In this document: positions 6,464 through 13,840 of the stretch, piece after piece | Numbering within the stretch: position 1 is the first letter of the stretch | How the letters are laid out: every line of letters begins with the position of its first letter | DNA from: Rugamonas sp. A1-17 | GTDB lineage: Bacteria; Pseudomonadota; Gammaproteobacteria; Burkholderiales; Burkholderiaceae_D | NCBI GenBank assembly: GCA_025548565.1 | Contig: JAJLPB010000011.1 | Span: 62,001 to 126,000 of the forward strand | DNA length: 64,000 nt | Reading direction: 5' to 3' | Notes under the pieces: model-generated | Database searches by the model: none | The model's input: the letters and a program-made list of their open reading frames with translations, nothing else | Told to the model about the DNA's origin: nothing | Translations under genes and position numbers: made by a program

Positions 6464-7591
6464 ATGCTAGATGCCGATGACGTGGCAGCGTTACTGTCCG
6501 AAGTCGATGCGTTCGCCACACAGCGCATCGCGGCGGCGGTCGAACGACCGGAAGCGCCCATTTCCCACGACACGCTCACCGCCTTGAGCACCGAGGCCGC
6601 CGAACTGGGCTTGATACCGGCTCCCGGCGCGGCCCCCGGCTATGCGCTGTGGGAACACTGCGATCATGCCAATGCCATGCAATTCAACCTGGGCTTGCTC
6701 CAGCTCGTGGCCCGGGCCAACGCCGGTGTCGCGTTCGCCTGGCACCGCAGCGCGCTGACGCGCTCGGCCACCGCACTGTCCGGCGCCCACATTCCGGGCC
6801 AGAGCGTGCTCGATACCGCCCTCGTCACCACCGGCCATCTCGGTCTGGCGCGCACGGAACTGGCCCGCTTCCTGCGCCCGCACGGGCCGCGCGCCGACGG
6901 CGCCTTGCTGGCCGACTGGCTGGACCGCCGCCGGCACGACACCACCGTGATCACGACGGCGTCCTGGCGGCACCTGGTCTGGCCGGTCTGGCATGGCGAC
7001 ACCATCCGCTGGCAATGCGCCGCGCGCGAGCAATTGCAGGTCGAACCGCGCCGCGCCCAGCACGGCCTGGACGAACTGGCCGCGTTCAGCGTGCGCCTGG
7101 CGCCGGACGCCGACGCCGCGCTGCTGCCCGAGGCTGACGATTCCCGCCTGGCCTACGAACGCATGCTGAAGCTGGACATGCTGGGTCTGATGGCCATCGG
7201 CGCCGGCGCGCTACGTCACGCCTGGGAGCTGGCGGCCAGTTATGCCGCCATCCGCAAGCAAGGCGGCAAGGCGATCGGCGACCATCCTGCCGTCCAGATC
7301 ATGCTGGGCGAGATCGAGATGGCTTGGCAGCAGGCATCCGGCGCGCTGGCCCGCCTGTCCCGCCCGGTCGATGAAATCCCCCTCAACGAAATCGCAGCCC
7401 AACGCGCCGCCATCCATGGCGCGCTGTGCCATGGCGCCAACCAGGGCGTGCAGGTCCACGGCGGCGTCGGCTACATGCGCGACGTGGGCGCGGAGAAGAT
7501 CGTGCGCGACCAGAACATGCTGAAACTGCTGGCCGGCGGCACCCGCGAGATCCCGCTGCTGTTGAGCGGCCTGTGCGGAGGCCAGCCATGA
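6464..7591 (+). CDS. Acyl-CoA dehydrogenase-like protein, probably non-catalytic partner subunit
   Basis: The protein has 375 residues. The C-terminal half is clearly of acyl-CoA dehydrogenase type (YAAIRKQGGKAIGDHPAVQIMLGE, QVHGGVGYMRD). The flavin-contacting motif (T/S)EPxAGSD of the middle domain is missing, and the usual EGT near the C-terminus, where many family members carry the catalytic glutamate, reads GGT. The start at 6464 follows AAGGAGACA. The stop overlaps the next gene (ATGA), which encodes a complete acyl-CoA dehydrogenase, so the two probably form a heteromeric enzyme as in the alpha2beta2 dehydrogenases of sterol degradation. Substrate unknown. Confidence 0.8.
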   Translation: MLDADDVAALLSEVDAFATQRIAAAVERPEAPISHDTLTALSTEAAELGLIPAPGAAPGYALWEHCDHANAMQFNLGLLQLVARANAGVAFAWHRSALTRSATALSGAHIPGQSVLDTALVTTGHLGLARTELARFLRPHGPRADGALLADWLDRRRHDTTVITTASWRHLVWPVWHGDTIRWQCAAREQLQVEPRRAQHGLDELAAFSVRLAPDADAALLPEADDSRLAYERMLKLDMLGLMAIGAGALRHAWELAASYAAIRKQGGKAIGDHPAVQIMLGEIEMAWQQASGALARLSRPVDEIPLNEIAAQRAAIHGALCHGANQGVQVHGGVGYMRDVGAEKIVRDQNMLKLLAGGTREIPLLLSGLCGGQP

Positions 7592-8961
7592 CGCGCGCCA
7601 CCCACCTGGCAGGCCACCTGCCGTTCGACCACGCCCTGTCGCCGCAGCTGAAGTTCCGCCACTTGCCCGCCGCCGGCCGCGCCTTCACCGACAGCCCGCT
7701 GGACGACCTGTGGGACACGGACTGCGCGCGCCTGCCGCGCGGCCTGCGCGACCTGCGGCGCCGGGCCCGGGCCTTCGCGGAAACCCATCTGGCCCCGATC
7801 GCGGGCGCGCTCGATCAGCAGCCCCACCTGGCGCCGGGCGCGTGCCCGCCCGCCGCGCGGCAGATGCTGATCGAAGCGGGCAAGGCAGGCTGGCTCAGCT
7901 ACTTCCTGCCCGCCCCCCTGGGCAGCCTGTCCTGGGGCGCGGCTCTACACCCGCCGATCTGGGCCTGCAGCCTGGTCGTGGAGGAATTCGCGCGCGTGTG
8001 CGGCGGCCAGATGCTGCTGCTGTCGGCCCACCACCTGGGCTGCATGCCGTTGCTGCTGTCGGGCCGCATCTCGACCATCCGTGAATTCCTGCTGCCCGTC
8101 TACCGCAGCAACGAACGCGGCGATCCGCACTTGGTCGCCTTCGCCATCACGGAACCGCAGGCCGGATCGGACGTCGAAGAAGGCCACGGCGCGCAGCAAT
8201 ACCGGCCAGGCGTGGTGGCCACGCCGGTGGCGGGCGGCTATCTGCTCAACGGCCGCAAGTGCTTCATCAGCGGCGGCGACCTGGCCCGCAGCATGACCGT
8301 GTTCGCCGCGCTCAAGGGCGAGGGCATGGAATCCTGGACCTGCTTCTATGTGGACTGCGCCACGCCCGGCGTCACCATTCCGCGCACCGAGGTCAAGATG
8401 GGCATGCGCGCCTCCGGCGCCGCCGAGGTCGAATTCAACAACGCCTTCGTTCCGGACGGACGCGTGATCGGCGGCCTGCGCAACGGCTGGGTGCTCAATC
8501 GCGGTACCCTCAATTCGTCCCGCATTCCGGTCGCCGCCATGGGGGTCGGCTTCGCCCGCGCCGCCACCGAAGTGGCGATCGAGTTCGCCCGCCGATACCA
8601 GCTGGCCGGCAAAGCCCTGCTCGACTACCAGGATGTGCAGCTGCACATCGCGACCATGCTGGCCGAGACCCGCGCCATCCGCAACCTGGTCTGGCAAGAA
8701 GCGCGCCACGCCAGGAAGCCGCGCCAGTTGCACGCCTCGCTGTGCAAGTTCCACGCGACCGACCGCGCGCAAGACGTGTGCCAGATGGCGATGGACCTGC
8801 TGGCCGACCACGGCGGCCTGCACGAACAGCGCATCGAACAGATCTTCCGTGACGTGCGCCTGACGCGCATTTTCGAGGGCACCAACCAGATCAACCGGCT
8901 TTCCATGGTCGAAGACTGGCAAGGGCAGCTGCTCGACCACACCACCAACATCGGAGTTTGA
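7588..8961 (+). CDS. Acyl-CoA dehydrogenase
   Basis: The protein has 457 residues and all expected elements: ITEPQAGSD in the FAD/substrate domain, a beta-strand W-type loop with GGYLLNGRKCFISGG, KMGMRASG, the YQLAGKALLDYQDVQ helix, and the C-terminal FEGTNQINR, where the glutamate is the probable catalytic base. It oxidises an acyl-CoA at the alpha-beta bond and passes electrons to ETF. The start overlaps the upstream stop by ATGA and the next gene follows within 3 bp, so the three genes form one operon. Chain length cannot be judged from sequence. Confidence 0.9.
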   Translation: MTRATHLAGHLPFDHALSPQLKFRHLPAAGRAFTDSPLDDLWDTDCARLPRGLRDLRRRARAFAETHLAPIAGALDQQPHLAPGACPPAARQMLIEAGKAGWLSYFLPAPLGSLSWGAALHPPIWACSLVVEEFARVCGGQMLLLSAHHLGCMPLLLSGRISTIREFLLPVYRSNERGDPHLVAFAITEPQAGSDVEEGHGAQQYRPGVVATPVAGGYLLNGRKCFISGGDLARSMTVFAALKGEGMESWTCFYVDCATPGVTIPRTEVKMGMRASGAAEVEFNNAFVPDGRVIGGLRNGWVLNRGTLNSSRIPVAAMGVGFARAATEVAIEFARRYQLAGKALLDYQDVQLHIATMLAETRAIRNLVWQEARHARKPRQLHASLCKFHATDRAQDVCQMAMDLLADHGGLHEQRIEQIFRDVRLTRIFEGTNQINRLSMVEDWQGQLLDHTTNIGV

Positions 8962-8963
8962 GC

Positions 8964-9743
8964 ATGACATCATTTGACGCGGACCCATTCTTCCAATATC
9001 CCCGCAACGCCGTCGCCACCTCGGCCGGCGAAGTGGCGATGCCCATCCTGTACTACGACGCGTCGCAATTGATGGCCTTCTACTGGATCGATTGCGGCCA
9101 GGCCCAGGCGCTGCTGGGCGAACAATACGACGTGGTGCGCTTCGGCGGCAAGGCGCTCGCCGCCGTGGCGTTCTACGAGTACCGGCACACGTCCATCGGC
9201 CGCTACAACGAAGTGGGCACGGCCATCGCCTGCGTGCCCCGGGGGACCGAGCCGCCGGCCTGGCCGCTGCTGTCGCTGTTCAAAAGCCTGGACAGGAACC
9301 GGCTCGGCTTCCATGTCGTCGACCTGCCCGTCACCACGCCGGCGGCCTGCGCGGCCGGACGCGACATCTGGGGCTACCCCAAGTTCGTGACCCCGATCGA
9401 CTTCGCGCTGCAAGACGCCAGCTTCAGCGGCGCCGTGCACGATCCGGCCGGCGGCGCGCCCATCTTCTCGCTGTCGGGGACGGCCGGCCTGGGCCTCCCC
9501 GCGCCGCTGATCAACCTGATCCTGTACTCCACCCACCAGCGCGGCATGCTGCGCGCGCTGATCAACATCCGCGGCAAAGGCCGGCTATGCCTGCCCGGCT
9601 CGCTGCGCCTGCGGATCGGTCCCGGCAGCCATCCGATGGCCGAACGGCTGGCTGCGCTGGGATTGCAGGACGCCAAGCCGGCGTTCGTCCTCCACACCCA
9701 TGGCCTCCAGCTACGCCTGAATTCTGGCGCTGTGTTGCCATGA
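8964..9743 (+). CDS. Acetoacetate decarboxylase-family protein
   Basis: The protein has 259 residues. Motifs include a CVPRGTEPPAWPLL segment, the central GRDIWGYPKFVTPIDF, whose GYPK lysine corresponds to the Schiff-base lysine of acetoacetate decarboxylase, and the MLRALINIRGK segment. The fold family also contains aldolase-dehydratases, so decarboxylation is not certain. The ATG at 8964 lies 3 bp after the dehydrogenase stop. A TTG two codons earlier is an alternative. As the third gene of the operon it may process a beta-keto acid produced after oxidation by the two dehydrogenase-like proteins. Confidence 0.8.
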   Translation: MTSFDADPFFQYPRNAVATSAGEVAMPILYYDASQLMAFYWIDCGQAQALLGEQYDVVRFGGKALAAVAFYEYRHTSIGRYNEVGTAIACVPRGTEPPAWPLLSLFKSLDRNRLGFHVVDLPVTTPAACAAGRDIWGYPKFVTPIDFALQDASFSGAVHDPAGGAPIFSLSGTAGLGLPAPLINLILYSTHQRGMLRALINIRGKGRLCLPGSLRLRIGPGSHPMAERLAALGLQDAKPAFVLHTHGLQLRLNSGAVLP

Positions 9744-9913
9744 GCGTCGCCAGGCGCTCAATGCGAGCGGATCGCGGCCGGCATGGTCTTCGTCGCCCTT
9801 GTCCTCGGCTCCGGTCCATCTGGCACGGCGACTCCCTCGAGAGAAACGAAATTAACGTTTTCCTGAATGCGGCCGTTACTATCAATGCGACCCCTAACAG
9901 CCTTGGAGAAAAA

Positions 9914-10093
9914 ATGAGTACGCCAATCGGAAGTTCAACCTCAACCCCCTATATTCCACCAGCTTCACCACAGCAGATTAAGTCTGTTGGTACTGATGCC
10001 GACGGCGATCATGATGGGACCAAAGCGGCGACTGTTGAGCCACCGAAGGCCACCTCAGGTACCATCGGCACAGTAATCAACACGACCGCCTGA
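9914..10093 (+). CDS. Small low-complexity protein with DADGDHDG motif (59 aa)
   Basis: The ORF starts at an ATG with GGAGAAAA just upstream and encodes 59 residues rich in Ser, Thr and Pro. It contains the acidic motif VGTDADGDHDGTKA and ends GTIGTVINTTA. The DxDGDxDG stretch resembles a calcium-binding loop (dockerin or EF-hand-like), but the protein is too short for a classical fold. I recall similar tiny proteins in Oxalobacteraceae genomes but know no function. No signal peptide is visible. It has its own ribosome site and stands 170 bp away from the operon upstream. Confidence 0.6.
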   Translation: MSTPIGSSTSTPYIPPASPQQIKSVGTDADGDHDGTKAATVEPPKATSGTIGTVINTTA

Positions 10094-10162
10094 AATAGTG
10101 GCCGGCTTAAGTGTACGTTGACGATCGCCACGTTCAGGTCGCTTCGTACACAAAAGTGCCCT

Positions 10163-10190
10163 CCCATGCAGGTTGGCGTTTTTGTTTCAA
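10163..10190 (+). other. Half-terminator matching the tRNA-Phe att terminator
   Basis: The 20 bases at 10171-10190 equal 588-607 of the tRNA-Phe terminator region, and the preceding cccat also matches. Only the descending arm and T-run are present, so it cannot form the same hairpin. It may be a scar of an older integration or of recombination with the terminator. Confidence 0.4.
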
Positions 10191-10233
10191 GTGCGAGAAA
10201 TCCTCGCTTCCGACTGCGCGCCGTCCTGCGTGT

Positions 10234-11121
10234 CTATCCCCGCGCATAGTGTGCCGGCGCCATTCCAACGTGGCGCGAGAACGCGACACTGAAGGCACTT
10301 GCCGAGCTGTAGCCGACGCGTTCCGCGACGTCCGCGATCCTGCAGTCGTTTCGTAACAGGTTCTTTGCAAGCGCCATGCGCCACGTGAGCAGGTATTTCA
10401 TTGGCGCGACTCCCATGGCATCGGTGAACCGCGCAAAGAATGCCGATCGGGAAAGGGTCGCCTCCTGCGCCAGCAGTGCGACGGTCCAGGCTTGGTCGGG
10501 GGCTCGGTGCATTCCTCGCAGCGCCGCCGCCAGGCGCTCGTCGGAAAGCCCGCGCAACAGGCCAGTCGACTCTGGTTTTACTTCGTGACTGCGGATCGCT
10601 TCGATAAGAAGAACCTCCAGCATTTTCTGCAGAACGATATCGCGTGCTGGGCGCTGCTCGCGGGACTCTTCACGCACCAGTTCTACAAGCGAAGCCAACC
10701 TGTCCGCTCCGCGCACGTGTATGAGTTCAGGCAGAAGCGAAACCAGCAGCGCCGCATCCGGCGAGCCAAAAACGCAGTGGCCAACGATCAGCCGAACGTC
10801 ATGCGGACCATGTGCAATCCCGAGCCTGAACTCGCCAGGTCCGAGTGCGAGCGGAGGCGCATCGAACTCCTGGCCGGCCGGCGCGATGCTCGACATCGCA
10901 AAATCATGCGCGGCAGGGATCAGGATGAAGTCACCTTCCTTGAGCGGGATTGGCATGCGCCGGTCCAGTGTCAAGAGACAGCTTCCCTCAAGGACGGCGC
11001 AGTAAAAAGGCTGTCCCATTTCCGAGCGCCGCACCCGCCACGCGCCAGCTCCGCCAACGACTTTCGAGAACGGCACCCCAGGTTGCAGCAACGTTACCAC
11101 TTCAGCGAATGGATCGATCAA
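10234..11121 (-). CDS. AraC-family regulator with cupin-type N-terminus
   Basis: The protein has 295 residues: a cupin-like sensor domain (residues 1-170, with FYCAVLEGSCLLTL and GDFILIPAAHDF, Cupin_6 type) and a C-terminal AraC helix-turn-helix pair (VALLAQEATLSRSAFFARF and IADVAERVGYSSASAFSVAFSRH). The start appears to be the TTG at 11121, because no ATG gives a full-length sensor domain. The ribosome site is weak. It is transcribed divergently from the SDR gene at 11224, the usual arrangement in which such regulators control a neighbouring oxidoreductase. Confidence 0.85.
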   Translation of the reverse strand: MIDPFAEVVTLLQPGVPFSKVVGGAGAWRVRRSEMGQPFYCAVLEGSCLLTLDRRMPIPLKEGDFILIPAAHDFAMSSIAPAGQEFDAPPLALGPGEFRLGIAHGPHDVRLIVGHCVFGSPDAALLVSLLPELIHVRGADRLASLVELVREESREQRPARDIVLQKMLEVLLIEAIRSHEVKPESTGLLRGLSDERLAAALRGMHRAPDQAWTVALLAQEATLSRSAFFARFTDAMGVAPMKYLLTWRMALAKNLLRNDCRIADVAERVGYSSASAFSVAFSRHVGMAPAHYARG

Positions 11122-11223
11122 CTCAGGACTCTTGCGAATGAAATATGGACTTTTGATTGTAGCAAATCCTGCGGCGTTGAACTATCGTTCTCACCTTGTT
11201 CACCCACTCAGAGGATTTGCACC

Positions 11224-11961
11224 ATGAAAACCGTTCTGATCACCGGAGCCTCCTCCGGATTCGGTCTTGAAACCGCCCGTTATTTTCTCGCGCGAGACTG
11301 GAAGGTCATCGCCACGATGCGAACGCCCCAGCAGCACACGCTTCCCCACTCGGAACACCTGCGCGTGATCGCGCTCGACGTCACCGATCCGCAAAGCATC
11401 AGCCAGGCGATCGAAGCCGCCGGGCCTATCGACGTCCTGGTCAACAACGCGGGCATCGGCGTGATGGGTGCGCTGGAAGGGACCTCAATGGAAACCGCGC
11501 GCGCGATTTTCGAGACCAACACCCTTGGCACGATGGCCGTAACGCAGGCCGTGCTGCCCCAGTTCCGGGCACGGCGTGCTGGCGTCATCGTCAACGTGAC
11601 GTCGATAGTAACAGCCACGCCCTTCCCGCTGATCTCTGTCTACTCAGCCAGCAAGGCGGCGGTCGATGCGTTCAGCGTATCGCTGGCGCTCGAACTGGCT
11701 CAGTTCGATGTGCGCGTACATTTGGTGCAGCCCGGCCGCGCCCCCGGCACACGTTTCGGAGAACACGCGAAAGCCCTGATGACAAGCGACAGCATCCCGG
11801 CGCCCTACGCGATTTTCGCGCAAGGCGTTTTTGAAGGCATGGCGACTTCGTCTGCCGTCACCAATCCGGAAGACGTTGCGGAAGCAGTCTGGTGCGCGGC
11901 AACCGACCCATCGTGCCCGATTCGGATTGCCGCGGGTGCCGACGCGCTCGCGTTGCTATAA
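11224..11961 (+). CDS. Short-chain dehydrogenase/reductase (SDR)
   Basis: The protein has 245 residues. It has the classical NAD(P)-binding TGASSGFG (residues 7-14), NNAG, catalytic serine in VNVTSI and the YSASK motif with the active-site tyrosine and lysine. An arginine after TMR near residue 34 favours NADPH. The ATG at 11224 gives full length. The gene is divergent from an AraC regulator with about 100 bp between them. Substrate unknown. Related AraC/SDR pairs are often annotated simply as SDR oxidoreductases. Confidence 0.9.
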   Translation: MKTVLITGASSGFGLETARYFLARDWKVIATMRTPQQHTLPHSEHLRVIALDVTDPQSISQAIEAAGPIDVLVNNAGIGVMGALEGTSMETARAIFETNTLGTMAVTQAVLPQFRARRAGVIVNVTSIVTATPFPLISVYSASKAAVDAFSVSLALELAQFDVRVHLVQPGRAPGTRFGEHAKALMTSDSIPAPYAIFAQGVFEGMATSSAVTNPEDVAEAVWCAATDPSCPIRIAAGADALALL

Positions 11962-12054
11962 CCAATACCCCAGCCGGCGGCAGCACAAAATATCAAAACT
12001 GATGCGCCGCCCTGTCGCATCATGGCTGCCTTATCAATCAATCGGGAAACCATC

Positions 12055-12220
12055 ATGCAAATCTATCACCAACAGGTGTGGGAAACGTACACGTCCGCCT
12101 GGAAGGCAGAAAGTGGACATGCTGGACCGGCAGGGCAATGTCATCGGTGACGGCGCCAGCGTCGGCCATTACAATGAAGCCGGCCGGCTGGTGGCGATCG
12201 CCGGTTTCTTCGATATCTGA
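12055..12220 (+). pseudogene. NTF2-like (SnoaL-type) protein, internally deleted pseudogene
   Basis: The region begins MQIYHQQVWETYTSAWKAES, a typical NTF2-like start, and ends in another frame with MLDRQGNVIGDG..HYNEAGRLVAIAGFFDI, the typical C-terminus. About 70 middle residues are missing and the two ends are out of frame, so the first frame stops after 31 codons. The family normally has about 120-130 residues. The intact protein would have been a small cone-fold protein adjacent to the AraC/GyrI-like gene. Confidence 0.65.
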
Positions 12221-12249
12221 CTATCTCCCGGCGTTGCAATGGAGTCCCT

Positions 12250-12813
12250 GTGAATTACCTGAATCAAATCCAGCAAGGCATCGACTTCATTGAAACCTAT
12301 CTGGAGGAGGACATCGCCTTGACGACGGTGGCGGGCGAGGCAGGCTTGAGCCAATGGCACTATCAGCGCATTTTCAAGGCGTTGACCAAGGAAACGCTCA
12401 AGACCTACATCCGCTCGCGCCGCCTCGCCAACGCGCTGGAAAAATTACTGGAGACGCGCCTGGGCATACTCGATATCGCCATCCTGGCCGGCTACAACAG
12501 CCAGGAAGCGTTCACGCGGGCCTTCAAGGAACACTACGCCATGACGCCCAACGAATTCCGGCAACGCGGACGGCGCAACCTTATCGTGCGCAAGCTGAAA
12601 ATGGATGAGGACTATCTGCGTCATGTCCATCAGAACGTGGAGCATGTTCCCGAGCTTGGCGCGCGGCCGCCGATGCTGCTGGTCGGCATGCATAGCTGGT
12701 TATGCCAGTCCGCCTACCGCCACAACGGCGGCCCCGACCTGGAAATCTACGACGCCAGCTTCGATCCGCTTTCCGCGCGCTCGCAAATGCGCTACGCCAT
12801 CCCGATCGCCTGA
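12250..12813 (+). pseudogene. AraC-GyrI-like regulator with in-frame internal deletion
   Basis: Residues 1-105 form a complete AraC DNA-binding domain (MNYLNQIQQGIDFIETYLEE.. SQWHYQRIFKALTKETLKTYI). The GyrI-like effector domain then starts (PPMLLVGMHS) and jumps directly to its last strand (SAYRHNGGPDLEIYDASFDP), so about 100 residues of the sensor are absent while the frame is kept. Full-length relatives have around 290 residues and this has 187. GTG at 12250 with GGAG upstream is the start. It might still bind DNA but should not sense a ligand. The 3' end overlaps the convergent MYG1 gene by 22 bp. Confidence 0.65.
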
Positions 12814-13763
12814 CCCGCGCCGCCTTCGACATCCTGCAGCGCCAGGGCCGCCATCGTGCGTATGCCCTCGTACGATTTGGCCGACGCGATAAACCTGCCG
12901 TTGTGGCAGAAGCCCGCATCCGCCACCCCGGTCACCGCCGCCAGCTCGGCATCGCGCAGGCCCGCCCATGCTTCGGGCAGGTCGGCGCGCGCATCGAAAC
13001 TCTCAGCGCTAACCGATACCGTGTGCAGCATGTGGCGCTGCTCGGCGACGTTATGGCTGATGACGAACAGCACCTTCGGCATTTCCTTGCGCACCACCTG
13101 ACTCCACGGCAGCGCGCCGTTTTTCAGGAACAGGACTTTGCCGCCTTCGAGCACCTCCCCTTGCCGGACCTGCTCCAGCGCGAGCAATGCGCCAACCCGG
13201 TAGCGCACGGCATTGAGCATGACGTCGGTCAGCATGGCCATCGCGCGGCGGAACTGCTCCAGGCGCCAGGCATCCGCCGCCTCGCCGTAGCCCAGCCTTT
13301 GCTCGTCGAGCCAGTTGGTGTTGTAGCCCGAGACCACCGCCGACAATCCATACCCGCCCGGCGCGCTCTTCGCGGCGCCCACATCCGACAAATCGAGGTA
13401 CTGCACCACGTCCGCGTCGATACCGTAGGCCACTTCCCGCGCCTTGTCGTCCGCCAGCTGGTGCCCGCAATGCGCCAGGGCCAGCGCCGCGACGCAGCGC
13501 GCGCCATACTCGCGCCATACCAGGCCCGCGCTGGCATATGGCACGCCGCTCTGCCGTGCTCCGTCGAAGCCTTTTTGATGGTGGTCGAAGCGGCCGGTGG
13601 CCGGGTCCCAGATGCCGCCGACATCGACGGCGAAGTCGGCCGCCTCGATGGCCGCCGGGTCGCGCGTGCGGATAATGTCCGCGTCGGGGAATAACACCTT
13701 CAGTACGGCGACCGCCCACGCGTCGTCCGCGTGAAACTTGCCGCTGTGAGTCGCTATGATCAT
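12792..13763 (-). CDS. MYG1-family protein (DHH-like metal-dependent hydrolase)
   Basis: The protein has 323 residues. Family hallmarks are the N-terminal THSGKFHADD and the central RFDHHQKGF, which place metal-binding Asp/His residues as in DHH phosphoesterases. Eukaryotic MYG1 is a 3'-5' RNA exonuclease. Bacterial members are uncharacterised but presumably hydrolyse RNA or small nucleotides. The ATG at 13763 (MIIATHSGKF) starts directly at the conserved strand. The ten additional upstream codons are not conserved in the family. It stands alone, convergent with the truncated AraC gene. Confidence 0.9.
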   Translation of the reverse strand: MIIATHSGKFHADDAWAVAVLKVLFPDADIIRTRDPAAIEAADFAVDVGGIWDPATGRFDHHQKGFDGARQSGVPYASAGLVWREYGARCVAALALAHCGHQLADDKAREVAYGIDADVVQYLDLSDVGAAKSAPGGYGLSAVVSGYNTNWLDEQRLGYGEAADAWRLEQFRRAMAMLTDVMLNAVRYRVGALLALEQVRQGEVLEGGKVLFLKNGALPWSQVVRKEMPKVLFVISHNVAEQRHMLHTVSVSAESFDARADLPEAWAGLRDAELAAVTGVADAGFCHNGRFIASAKSYEGIRTMAALALQDVEGGAGQAIGMA

Positions 13764-13840
13764 GCCAAGTCCTATCGTTGAAACGACCGCCATGATATAC
13801 CGTCACGGCCGCGGCAACGATTTGCGACTGATTGTAGCGC

